Assembly: GCA_025738555.1 (NCBI GenBank)
Contig: JAOVFP010000009.1
Coordinates: 124,001 to 188,000 of the forward strand
Length of the DNA: 64,000 nt
Direction: 5' to 3'
Source of the DNA: Cyathus striatus
Taxonomy: Eukaryota; Basidiomycota; Agaricomycetes; Agaricales; Nidulariaceae
Every line of letters starts with the position of its first letter. Position 1 is the first letter of the stretch. Below, piece after piece: positions 47,301 to 59,023 of this stretch. A program made the translations under genes and the position numbers. The notes under the pieces were generated by a model. That model worked only from the letters and a program-made list of their open reading frames with translations. It had not been told where the DNA came from and ran no database searches.

Positions 47301-47705
47301 GGCTTCTTTGATGTGAAATCGTGTACCAACAAGTTCTTCTCTGACTGAGTACGTATATATGGGTCTATGCGATAAGACATAAATGCCACTCCAACAAATC
47401 AATGCGGGTTGGAGCATATGTCTGGGGCTGAATAAGCCTTGATCCGGGTTGCATACTATTTTCTATGTTCATTGATCTTACATTTTGAATTCGACTTGGA
47501 AAGCTTCTTTCCACTTGCTTTTTAGGGCGATATTCTGATGTACGCGTGGGTCGCGTGAGTAATATCTCGGCATTTTAGTTTGTCTGTTTACTTAAGATTC
47601 ATGTCAGATGCTTCCATATGGGAAATAAGATTCGTAGATAAACCTACACCCTCGTAACTATAAAGCTATGGGGCTCCTGGATTCTCGCCTTTTATTTCTC
47701 AAGCC
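47301..47705. promoter_or_regulatory. Promoter region of array copy 4
   Basis: Closely parallels the spacer before copy 3: GTGAGTAAT..TTAGTTTGTCTGTTTACT, then CTTCCATATGGGAAATAAGA at 47,611-47,630, then AACTATAAAGC at 47,656, about 47 bp before the ATG. Confidence 0.6.
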
Positions 47706-49247
47706 ATGTCAACTGTCGAGTCCCCGTATCGAATCGTTGTTGCGAACGAGAAGATACAGCAGCTCAAGCAAAAGCTTGCGTTGACCGTGCTTCCTGACGA
47801 GCTTGAAGACGCAGGGTGGGACTACGGTGTTCCACTTACGGATCTCAAGCGGCTGATCACTCGTTGGAAGGATGGGTATGACTGGAAGAAGCATGAAGCC
47901 GAGCTGAATGAGGAGTTGCCACAGTTTACTAGGGACATTGAAGTCGATGGCCATGGTACATTGAACATCCACTACGTTCATAAGAAGTCAGAAGTTGTCG
48001 ACGCCATCCCATTGTTATTTGTTCATGGATGTAAGCATACGCGTTCCTACGTATATGGATTAGCTATTCACTAGATAGCAGGGCCTGGTAGTGTTATGGA
48101 AGTGCGCAAGATACTTCCGCTACTCATTCAAGCATCTCCCAATGATCCAAGTTTCCATGTTGTCACATTCAGCCTTTCAGGCTACGGGTTTTCGGAGGCT
48201 CCGAAGAAGAAGGGGTTTGCCTTGCAAGAATTTGCACAGGTTGGACATAAGTTGATGCTTTCCCTTGGTTATAATGAATATGGTACGCCCGCTTCTCAAG
48301 TTCAGTCATCTTACGCTAAAGCCTGGCATAGTTACTCAGGGTGGAGATTGGGGTCACTGGGTCAAATTATTCATTCCTCCAACGTCTTGATACTATACTA
48401 ACACATGCTGTAGATTACCAAGAGAATTGCCCTCATGTATGGCGGCAAACATACCAAAGCCTGGCATAGCAATATGCCGACGTTAGTATTTTTCTCTTAT
48501 AGTGTGATCTTTACTTAAGTTTGCTCTTGTAGGGCCTCCCCTCCACAACTATTTCATCGTCCCTTGGCTTTCCTGAATAATTTTCTTGCGAGCTATTCCG
48601 CAGAGGACAGAGAAAGCTTAGAGCGATCAAAGCAGTTTAATGAGAAAGGAATGGGGTATTTCATGGAACAATCTACTCAACCTCAGACAATTGGCTATTT
48701 GTTGGCTGATTCTCCTGCCGGACTTCTGGCATGGATATATGAGAAGCTAGTTACTTGGACTGATAAATATCCTTGGAATGACGATGAAGGTGTGTTTATC
48801 TTGTAGTTTCCATCCCAGACTGATTACTGTGATTAATAACAACTTTTTATGGTCAGTTCTGACCTGGGTATCGATGTATTGGTTCTCTCGTGCCGGTCCG
48901 GCGGCCTCAGCTCGCATTTACTACGAATTGAATAAGAAAGGCGAGTTTGTAAATCCCAAAGAAAAACATCCGATTATCCCTACTGGATACTCGTATTTCC
49001 CTCAGGAACCTGTTCGACCACCAAGAAGGTATGTCAGAAATATTGCCGTTGTCAAAAATTTACGACAAACAAATATTTCAGGTGGTTAAAGACGCCTCAT
49101 CTGGTTTTCGAACGCAAACATAGCAGCGGCGGCCACTTTGCCGCACACGAGAAACCTGAGGAGCTTGTTGGAGATTTGAGGGCGATGTTTGGAAAGGGCG
49201 GTCCTGCGCACTCTGCTGTTCCAGGCAAGATTGGGTACCGCTTTTGA
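47706..49247 (+). CDS. Epoxide hydrolase, array copy 4
   Basis: Intact seven-exon copy with the same splice phases. It has the N-terminal domain (LKRLITRWKDGYDWKKHEAE), HGWPGSVMEVRK, GGDWGHW at the nucleophile, LLADSPAGLLAWIYEK in the lid and SSGGHFAAHEKPEELVGDLR at the base. A few substitutions at otherwise fixed sites (LPGYG to LSGYG, SLADS to LLADS, RSKWF to RSKQF) suggest relaxed constraint or altered substrate fit. Partner of copy 3. Confidence 0.9.
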
Positions 49248-49732
49248 ACTTTGAAGTCTTGGCTGGAGTCTGGACACATCGCGAGAACAGGATGGAAAGA
49301 ATCAGAAACATTCACTCCCGAGTGATCTCGCTTTGAACAGGTTTTCCTCACCTCGTTGAGCCTTTTTTATGACTTCATGTGTACAAATAACTTGAAGATC
49401 CCGTCGGCTATGACTGACGTCGTCTTCGCAATGCAAAATCGAGTCAACTGCTTTTTGTATTACCAATAACAACGCCCTCATGTAACAGTTATAATTAGAT
49501 ATTCACGGGTCCGATGGACACATGACCGTGTTTAGTGACGCCAATATGCCAGGGTCGAACGCGATAACGATTAATTCTTCAATATTCTAGCTCCAATTGC
49601 GACCGTACTTTCTTACTCATCCTCAGAAGCCTCGGAACCCTTTGTTCGCTTGTTAAGATCCCCTTCGCTTTGTCCTGCATAAATGCTAGGAGATGCACGT
49701 CAATTCCATCTCACTTGTCCCCAGTGATACAC
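49248..49732. other. Spacer before array copy 5
   Basis: No gene. It lacks an obvious copy of the TTCCATATGGGAAA motif (AATATGCCAGGG near 49,542 is the closest), in keeping with copy 5 being the most diverged member. Confidence 0.4.
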
Positions 49733-51289
49733 ATGGCCGAGCACACTCCCTTCAAGATTTCAATCTCTGACGATAAAATATCTCTGTTAAAGCAGAAGCT
49801 CGCGTTGGCTACCTTCCCAGATGAACTAGAAGATTCTGGCTGGGACTACGGTGCTCCGCTCTCTGACATTAAACGTCTTGTCGCTAGGTGGAGCAATGAA
49901 TATAATTGGAAGGAACACGAAGCCAAGCTGAATGCAGAGCTTCCACAGTTCACGACAGATATCGAAGTCGATGGGCATGGGAAATTGAATATACATTATA
50001 TTCACAAGAAAAGCGATGCACAAGACGCAATCCCTTTGCTTTTTGTCCATGGATGTATGAACCTTCCTTGTTTGGCTTCTATGTGTATGGCCGTTAATGC
50101 ATCGAAACAGGGCCAGGCAGTTTTATTGAAGTCCGCAAAATCCTCCCACTACTTACGGAAGCTTCAGATAAACATCCTAGTTTCCATGTTGTTGCGCTGA
50201 GTCTTCCTGGGTTTGGATTCTCCGAAGCTCCTAGGAAGAAGGGGTTTGCACACCCCCAGTATGCCGAGGTCGCGCATAAGCTTATGCTCGCTATAGGATA
50301 CAATGAATACGGTACGTTGGAACACGGCAGTTATACATTCTCTTGCTAATGTATCCCGGAAGTGACCCAGGGGGGTGATTGGGGATTTACTGTAAGTAAT
50401 GTTTTCCATGTTATGTACGCATAAACGTAACTGTTATATCAGATTACACATCAAATTGCCCTCTTGTACGGGAAGAAGCATAGCAAAGCCTGGCATACAA
50501 ACTATCCACTGTAAGTTTGCTAACTGGCCTCGAAGAAGTATGTTCAACAGCTTAACACTGGTATATAGAATGGCACCTCCCGAACATTCCTCTAGCCCCT
50601 TGCTATCGATCTACGATGCCTTCGCGCGCCGTTTGGGCTGGTATTCTGCTAGCGAAAGAAAGAGCCTCGAGCGCACCACATTGTTCTTTAAGAATGGCAA
50701 CGGATATGCCCAAATACAGTCTACGCAACCTCAAACATTGGGTTATGGCCTGGCTGACTCCCCTGTCGGATTGCTAGCGTGGATATATGAGAAACTAGTT
50801 AAATGGACTGACGAATATCCTTGGGACGATGACGAAGGTACGAACGATATGTTGAGTTGCATTTTCGCGAGATGTACTGACTTCGAATTTGGGAAATCAA
50901 GTGTTGACATGGATCTCCATTTACTGGTTCTCCCGTGCTGGACCTGCAGCCTCTGTTCGCATTTACAAAGAGGTATTGGATGTTGCTGGAGGCAATATGT
51001 GGAAAGTGGGATCAGAACCCACGTCCATTCCTCTAGGTATTTCTTATTTCCCGAAGGAGATCATACGTTTGCCGAGGAGGTAAGTATCTCAGCATTACAT
51101 TTTGCTCAAGAACTAATACCTTGGGATGTATTCAGGTGGACCAAGAGACCTGGGATCGTCTTTGAGGCGGATCATGATGCTGGTGGTCATTTCGCTGCGC
51201 ATGAAAAACCTGTCGAGTTGGTGGGAGATTTGAGAAAAATGTTTGGGAAACAGGGTCCGGTGCAGTTCAAGAGTGTGGTTAAAAGTTGA
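49733..51289 (+). CDS. Epoxide hydrolase, array copy 5 (most diverged)
   Basis: Intact seven-exon gene with the same intron positions. It has HGWPGSFIEVRKILP, GFGFSEAPRKKGFAHPQYAE, GGDWGFT at the nucleophile, GLADSPVGLLAWIYEK in the lid, FWFSRAGPAASVRIYKE-like segment and AGGHFAAHEKPVELVGDLRK near the end. It differs throughout from copies 1-4 and has a longer lid insert, so it is probably the oldest lineage. Same reaction class expected. Confidence 0.9.
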
Positions 51290-51740
51290 ATGGTTCCGGC
51301 CCTGTATTTATAGGTACTTCTGTGAGGGAGCAATCGGTTCGATTCAGCAAAAAAAAAAAGTTTGCCTGTTTAAACTTTAATGGACTTTATAATCTGAAGA
51401 GTGATGATGTATTTATGTCTAGCCTAGACATACGCGACATAATGAGCTCGAGACACGTCGAGAAACCCCCTTTCCCTCTACATATAAGTACATCACGACG
51501 AAATGTTCCATTTGTTACCACCGATGCGGCTCCATTTACGATTTGCGTAAGGCCATTTGTTGGGACCTGGTTTTTCGAATCTCGGAAGCAGCGGGGGTCT
51601 TAGGGTAGTAGACAGATTGGGATATTGATCACCAACATAGAAAGGCCATTGTTCATTTCCTGGGATAGCAGGATAAGTAAGAGAGCCTGCAGGTCTATGT
51701 ACAGGCGTATTTTCTCATGAGTGTTGAGCGTAATAGGGAA
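51290..51740. other. Intergenic between convergent genes
   Basis: Holds the 3' flanks of epoxide hydrolase copy 5 and the 689-aa gene. A run of ten A at 51,350. Nothing else seen. Confidence 0.4.
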
Positions 51741-54349
51741 TTAGAGTAGAACGCACGAAGCAGCATTGGGCGAGTAGCTCCCAAGGTGGTAATTGATGTA
51801 CATCCCACTTGGTGCAGGCTGACCATCACTTGAGGTCCATTCGAATTGCAGAGTTGCTTCATAACCCGCGGGCACGCCTGTAAAATGGGATCCCCATACC
51901 TGGAAAACTTATTAGTTGGAACACTGAGCAGGCCAATAATGATTCTCACCGAGTTTGCGGCATCGATTACTCGCTGAGTGGGAGTATATATTAGCATAAA
52001 TGTATACAGCTCAAGTAAATAATTATACCTTTTCGAAACCAATTGTGAGACCTGGAATGTTCTGGCCACCGGTCTGTGTTAATTGCCCTATTCTACAGTA
52101 TTAGTGCCACAAGCTGATACGACTATTAAAACCCTCACAAGAAGATCCTGGAGGAGCATTAAAAGACTCAATAACTATAGTCCAATGTGTCGAGCAGGAG
52201 TATCCTGGGGGTATATATATCTTGACGATAATGATGATGTGAGGGGAACATGGCGTCCAGGAAACATTCTTCCAGCAGACGCAGCTCTGTGTCACTACCC
52301 AAGTTGCAAAATCATCCACTGTAGAAATGAAGTCAGATGAAATAATAAACCAAGGAAACAAAAATGCGTACGGGATCCGAATTCTTCATGTGTTTCATGT
52401 GGCCACTGAGGATCGTCATACTCTGAAGTTTTCTGGCGCACCTCTGCGATCATACAATAGTGGGTTGACCCATACACCTGTGGATCAGGAACACTATGAA
52501 GATTGAAAGGCTTCTCAAAGACATAGAAATCTTCTCCCGGTTTCGTGGTCAGCGTGCGTACGGCAATACGTCCATCATCACCCTTTACAATAAACTGCTC
52601 TTGTGCTGTATAAAAGTTTGGATGGAGCATGGCGGTGCTGGGAAAGATGAATAGTCTTGCTTCGACAATGATGCCAGGCAGAGTGCTATGGCCACGGACA
52701 TATACATAGTTTTTGCTGTCTGGAGACAGTTGAGTATTTGTGTAGTCCACTGTTGGATCCAGAAGGGTAGAGGGATCAATAGGCGTGTGTCCGACGAGTT
52801 GAATGTCTATAACATAACAGGTGGTTCAGCTTACACTTGGGTTACACGTTTGAAACTCGGTGAAGCAGACCCACCAGGCGACTCGGACAACACTGTACCA
52901 GGCACATAAGGCCTGGGGAACGAGTTGGTATCATCCATATGAGTTCTAAACCACCATCCTGTAGCTGCTGGGAAGGTTGGAACCAAAGGAGGTCGGACAG
53001 CTTTGGGTGTTTGATCAGCCCCAGCTACAGGATCTCCATCTGCCGCCTGCGAGGATGGTTGATTGTTCCTTAAATTCACTGCAGCAGGGCTCGCAAAGCG
53101 AATATTGCGTGTCGAATCAGCTTCAAATACGATGTTCTGCGCTCCTAGAAATTCATATGGCCCAGGAACATCTGGCTTCGTACCCACGCGAAGCGACATC
53201 CATGAATATGGATCGAAATGTTCACTGTCGGGTCGAAATATGTTCATAGTGATGTATCCATCGTAGCCTGCCTTCACATCCAACCTGCCAACTCCGTCAG
53301 AGGAGTTAGATATATCTCTTTTTGGGATATGCACTTGTCCACAATCAGATGCAAGCGAAATCCGGGTATCGTTGGGAACACCTGCGTGCTGTGGCAAGCG
53401 AGTTCAATGTCGATATGATAATCCATTGCGTAGCCGGTGCTTACCCAGACCGAAATCCATAACGTTGTAATATTGTTTGGATTATCATCAAATATTCGCA
53501 GACGAGTAGTGACTGAAATCACAGAAGCTGTTGGATCTGCAACTAAAACCTGGAGAAAATTGCCACCTCAGCATAAACTCCATTGCACATGTAACAGAGC
53601 TGACATTGTAGTATGTCATCGTAGTATCACTGGTCACGAACTTGTAGTAATCCTTGCAGTTATTAATGTTTCCAGGCGGTGAAGGGATCAGGTCTCTGCC
53701 TCTTTGGCTGGTGTCTAGGTTGGCAGGAAGACTGACATGGTGTGCAATTAGTGTGTGCCCCAGACCACCAGTGTAAGTAGGTCGGAATTTGAACGCGGAA
53801 TCAGTGGCGACACCTATGTAAGCATCAATGATCATAAATACAGAGTAACGTCTATGCTAGTAAACTCACGCTCGAACCAATGAACTTGTCCTGGCTTGAT
53901 AAAAAGTGGGCCTGGTGCAAGAGGTTTCGTTTGGTTCCAGACCTGCGGCCATAGAATTAATTCACTAGGGACTGCCCTGAGCGTAATCGCAGCTGTAAAA
54001 TAGCTATGCGTGTCCGGGGATGTAATTCCACGAATATAGATCAAGTTATCGTCGTGGTGAACTAATGGAAAGCCAATGAACGACCCATAAGCGAGATCGT
54101 TTGTCAACTCGTCCACGAGAGGGCTATGACCATACTGAGGGATGATATCAGGGCTCTGAAGATGTATTTTATCAATAAAGCATATATAAAGAATCTACTA
54201 GGAAGAATGACGCACAAACGCAAGACTCTTGGGATATCTCTTTAAATCGAAAAATGGGTTTCCCGGGACTACGAAGTGGGAATGTAAGTGGGGTCAAATG
54301 AAGCAGGGGGTTGCATACAATGTCTTAGTACAATACGTTCGTCAGGCAT
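51741..54349 (-). CDS. Unknown 689-aa protein with two related modules
   Basis: Eleven exons (54349-54337, 54268-54216, 54155-53870, 53813-53605, 53549-53445, 53388-52848, 52806-52372, 52318-52133, 52087-52029, 51973-51950, 51899-51741) add to exactly 2,070 nt. The first exon encodes only MPDE. No signal peptide or membrane segment is evident. Two modules look related: an early NLIYIRGITSPDTHSYFTAA followed by WPQVWNQTKPL, and a later NYVYVRGHSTLPGIIVEARL followed by HPNFYTAQEQF. Between them lie TRLRIFDDNPNNITTLWISV and TRNIRFASPAAVNLRNNQPS. A short TATA-like TTATAAAGGG precedes the start. I recognise no family; the beta-rich repeats suggest Ig-like or jelly-roll sandwiches. Confidence 0.68.
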
Positions 54350-54896
54350 CGCTATCACCGTGCGGTGGTGCAGATGGATATAAGATTAATAGACAACAAG
54401 ATCCCCTTTATAATCATCCAGGAATTGCTCAAAGTGTATGAGAAAGGATTATAATCATCTAAAGTGGAGAGTGGAGCCAAACGCTCGAGCGATTAGGTAC
54501 TTTTGTTATCATTGATCACCGACTTTGACATATCGTGAGTCGCAAGGCAGAGCTCCATATATCTTCTACGAAAGAGTTGTCACCCGACATATGATATTCC
54601 CGGCGTTAAAATCCCTCCGAACTTCGAATTCTTCATTTAAACCGCCAAATTCTCAGGAATAGATTATTCCTGCTGTCTGAGAACGGCTCTTGACTTCTTC
54701 TTGAGGCTAATCGATGCGTTTGTGCGGTTTGATCAGTCCTCGAAGGGAATAGAGAACCAGTGACTGATATTTCACATAGAGAGGATCAAGGAAGGATAAG
54801 GAACGCGGTCTGTAATGGGGTGACATTTCTGTATTGTAAATAACATAAGAACACCGTCAAACAATACACAAGGAAGAAAACCACCCGCCGACAACC
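54350..54896. other. Divergent intergenic region
   Basis: Promoter space between the 689-aa gene (minus) and the 88-aa gene (plus). TATA-like TTATAAAGGG on the minus strand at about 54,405. Nothing else recognised. Confidence 0.4.
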
Positions 54897-55213
54897 ATGT
54901 CTGTAAGTGGAACCCTACTTCACGCACGATCGTTGACCTTCACGTTTTAAAGGGATTCTGGATCTTCAACAACACAAACGAAAGCGTAAACGTGTTGATT
55001 TCCAGGTGGACTGGTGGAAGTGCCAATTGGTATCCCATCCAAGCCAGCTCCAACGATTCATGGAAACGATCTGGGCAGGAGATGGTTGTGTTCCGAAGCC
55101 AGGATGGGTCGCGTACTGCAGGGTACTACGTGAACAGCGGTACAAAATGGTGCAAGATCAACTTTAGTGGATTTGAGAAGGATCCGGAGTTTATCCCTGA
55201 TGTCGATGGGTGA
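54897..55213 (+). CDS. Small single-intron protein (88 aa)
   Basis: The first exon is just ATGTCT; an intron at 54,903-54,952 joins it to an exon reading GFWIFNNTNESVNVLISRWT, then WYPIQASSNDSWKRSGQEMV and GYYVNSGTKWCKINFSG. The product is a small, Trp/Asn/Gly-rich, beta-looking protein without a signal peptide. Similar small single-domain proteins occur in mushrooms, but I cannot name the family with confidence. An 88-residue product and clean splice consensus make it a credible gene. Confidence 0.6.
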
Positions 55214-56719
55214 ATGGGGATGGCGGTTTAATGACTTGACATTGCGAAAGGTTGCTGAGGTTGTAATAAGTAGCTTGGGTTCAGGATTGTTGTTTCCAAA
55301 TACCGAGTGGTAGTGAGCGTCAGAGGGTTAATTTCAATTCAATTTTAAAGCGCTAATGGAAGCAAATCGAGGTCACGAGAACTAGCTTCAGGGTCGATCG
55401 TTGAAGTGTTTGCAATTCATCTATATTCTTGCAAACATCAAGCAAACATTCAACACTGCAGTATTCACTTGGTTCAATTTTTCAAGGTTAGACCGTTCTC
55501 CAACCGTCCTCTACATGGTCTTCATTATATGAGTTTCATCTTCGGCGAGGCATCTCATGTTTTCTAGAATGCGGAGAAACTGTAGATGCAAAACTTAGTG
55601 TCTGTAACGTTGGTCGTATAAAATCCGCAGGCCGACGATTCCGAGCGCGAAGGACAAGTATTAATGCTTTCTTAAACGAACTGTTTTCGTTTCGTTTTTG
55701 TTGCTGTCCTATAAGCACATTTACAATGTGTCGTGCATAACAAGCGTGTAAATGCATCCGTCTCAATAACACGAAGATGTCAATAATTGCCGATTCTAGT
55801 AGAAGTACTCAGTAGGTGGCCTGCGTTCCATGCAGTTGACAATAAAACTCACATCCGACTGCCAGGTACATGTCATTTGTATCAGTTCATACTATTCAAA
55901 TGGATTTCCTGGTCCAAAATGTATGCGAATGTTGCGAGCGCAGACGCGGGGCGTTAAACAACTAGTAGTGGACTGGCCTTCATATCCACCATACTGAAGA
56001 ATAATCGTCAGGTGCATAGCGTTTGTCCGTGGTTCCAACTTCCAAGTTGTCTCCGGAACGTTGAGAACACAAAAAGAGGGGTGCTATATAATACCAAGTC
56101 TGTCTGGTGGCGATAACGGGTATGGCAGTTCTCAGATGGAAGTAAAAGTCAAGAGGTACCAGAGACTAGCTGCCAAAAGCGAGCAAAAGAAGCATTGAGC
56201 AATCAAGGAACCTTCGAATTAGGTTGACAGCTGGCTGGTTAAGGAAGTGCATCGGGGATGGGCTATATATACATATTCCAGCTCTTATTCCTCCAGGACG
56301 ACGAGAATGTCAACAGTGCAGACTGCTCCAGGACACGACTGGTGTTCTGGACGCGCCGTTAATTGTTTGTCGTCGGTGGCTGGCATATTTAAGGTTCAGA
56401 AACACAACATTCTGACTATAAAACAGGGAGCTCTTTGCTGCACCTCCCACATATTCTTTCCCCTTTACCCTCATCTATCTCTTCAACCTTTTCCCCGCCT
56501 CTTCATCTCCAACCACCTTCCTCCGACACCACACCTCAGACCTTCCTCGTAAGTATTCCTATTTGGTACCCCAGCTCTTCCCCACCTCACCATCTCCCAT
56601 AGCTCACCACCGCCAGCCACCGACATCGCTGTCTCCCGTACGTTGTCTTCCACTTTGCTTAACATCGACTTTCACATTCTCATAATATTCAGATTACTCT
56701 TTCCCCCCTCCAGCCCAAC
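55214..56719. other. Intergenic, no gene seen
   Basis: No splice-supported coding frame. The last 250 bp are pyrimidine-rich (TCTTTCCCCTTTACCCTC and similar), as expected for a fungal 5' region and leader of the next gene. Confidence 0.45.
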
Positions 56720-59023
56720 ATGGCAGGCGCAGTCGTCGCGATCGCAGCTGCCTTCCTCACATCTTCTTTCGCACCTCAAGCTGCGTGGTCTGTAGGCAAG
56801 CAACACGCAACAAGGCTTATCTACCCGGCCTTACTTGCCTTACTTCTCGCTGGAAGCCAGCCTCTTGCTTCCACTGGATTACTCCCCACGTCAGCCGCCC
56901 TGTATTCTCTATCTGAGCGTGCGGTCAACTTGTTCGCCAAGCCAGGTCTGATTGTCACCTGGCCAAAGGCTTCTCCAACGCTCGGCCCAGATTCCGTTTC
57001 CCCAGCTGCCGCCTCTCCCGTATTCGAACTCGCGGTGGGCACCGGATCTCCTAACAATGCGGCGGCATTCAGTTCTCTTGCTGTCAACGATAAAGAGGGA
57101 GGGTCTGATGACTCAGAAGACAAACCGCCCACTCCCCCTCAGTCTCCGGACGATGGAGCTGACTTGCCTGATAATAACGGCGACCTCCCGGTACCGCCTA
57201 CATCCTCACCCCCTCCTCCGCCACCACCACCCCCTCCGCCGCCGCCTCCACCTCCAGCGGACATTGACGAAGATGACCCGCGTCTTCCTGGCTCCAACAG
57301 AATATTACGTACGTTCTGGGTCGTGCTCCTTGAGCTACTCCTTCGTTTATGGGACAAGTACGGGGATGGTGTGACTCTGACGCTCAAGTCCATTGCTCAA
57401 GAGTTATCTGCAGCTCTCTATAGACTTGGAAATTCCGCCTTGTGGAAGGCGAAGTCTATGTTTGATGCTTTACACCAACTTCGTCAGCTCCCTCCACCCA
57501 TGCACAAGCCTAAGTTTCATCCACAGGCCCATGTTCATGAAGCTCCCCCAGTGGTGAATACTGATCTAGGGAATACGACGTCATGCCCATCCCCTTTTGT
57601 TTTCCAGTCCAAGATTCGTCGTTCCATCAGTACAAGATCTCCCATCCCACTCATCCAGCAGCAACTCGCCAAGAATGTGCCATATCCATCCTTGGAGGCG
57701 GAGAATGTCATTTCCGAGCATATTGTCAACTCACGCTCGGGCTTATGTCTCCTCTTGTTCAAGCTCATGCTCGCCGTATGGACTCTCGTACTTGTTGTAG
57801 GCTCTTTCTTGTGTTGGTGGTTTAATGACGGCAAAGAGCAGGGCGTGGTGAATCAAGTTGAGGATTCTGCCCTGAAGAATCCAATGGGGGATGAGACCTC
57901 TGAGTCTAAGGTGGTAGTTGTGATTTCGTCTAAACTGGATGCAAGGGAGGGTGAATCATTGGATACCAAAGCGGCTGACGTACGTCCTCTCTCTTTTTAT
58001 CTCTGCACTCGCTCAACTAACACAACTAATCCATAGGAACTAGTTGAAGATGGTTCCGTCAAGGATGTCGAAGCGCTGCCTCACCATCACCGCTTCTTCC
58101 TGGTCACTCATGAATGTTCGGTGAATGTAGGTCAACCATTTTTTTGTTCTATTCTTCCAGCTTAATGGTTTTCTGTAGGGAGAGACGATCGCCGAGGAAG
58201 ATTACGTATGTCCCCTTTCTGTTTCCACCAATACACTTTCTGACCGAGGATTCTTTGCGGCAGGATACAAGAGTGGTTGAACCTTCAGTGTCTAAGGCAG
58301 CTGTCGAGCTCTCCTCTGAACCGGATCTAATGGAAGTGGAATCAGTTGGACCTCAAGCAGATGCATGTTCCCTTTCTTTTTATTCCAACATTCACCCTAT
58401 TAACATATCTGGTCCTTAGGAGCCAGTTGATACCAGTTTCCCCAAGGACGTTGAAGTGCTACTTCGACAGTATCCTTTCTCGTTGATAACGCCCGAAGGT
58501 CTAGGTAATGTAAGTCAAACATTATGCTGTTTTATTCTTCCAAAGTATTCACATTTCCTGTAGGGCAAGGTGATCTCGGACGAGGATTACGTATGTTCCT
58601 TTTCTATCTCTACTCTTACACTCTCTGATGATCATGCAGGTATTTGTTGGTTATGGGCGTGCGGGAAGGAAGCTAGCGGGGGTTCGTGAACGGAATCGTC
58701 AAAAAGCTGTCTTAGCTATGCAAGCAGCAGTTCCTCCGTTGGCCGGCCCGACTCCAAAGAAGCCAATCATCACCATGGAAATTGGGAGTCCTCTCATCGA
58801 ATCCGCCACCCGCTTACCTGTACCTGTCTCTGAATGCGCGGTGGTTCTTCCGCGTTCGCCTTCTCAGTCTCCGGCACTCCGAGAAGGTACCATGAAGGTG
58901 ATCGAATCCTCAAACGGTGCCCATCAAGATGCTTCGCCGCACCAACCCTGTGCCCGCCGTTGCAAGGGAGGGCGACGTAACAAGAGAAGGAATGGTCCAG
59001 CACTTCCTAACTCTGCCGCATGA
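56720..59023 (+). CDS. Proline-rich membrane protein with duplicated exon pair (658 aa)
   Basis: Seven exons (56720-57979, 58037-58126, 58179-58205, 58264-58362, 58420-58509, 58564-58590, 58640-59023) add to 1,977 nt. The N-terminus has hydrophobic stretches (VVAIAAAFLTSSFA, LIYPALLALLLAGS). An acidic/Pro linker contains about 16 consecutive prolines. Further hydrophobic stretches are RTFWVVLLELLLRLW and LMLAVWTLVLVVGSFLCWWF, followed by a polar tail and a very basic end (CARRCKGGRRNKRR). Exons 2+3 (90+27 nt) and 5+6 (90+27 nt) encode related modules ending AEEDY and SDEDY; the intron at 58,363 is GC..AG. All introns after exon 1 are phase 0. Function unknown. Confidence 0.65.

Noticed and set aside
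56821..57393. Poly-glycine minus-strand frames
   Set aside because: Antisense of the poly-proline linker of the 658-aa protein.
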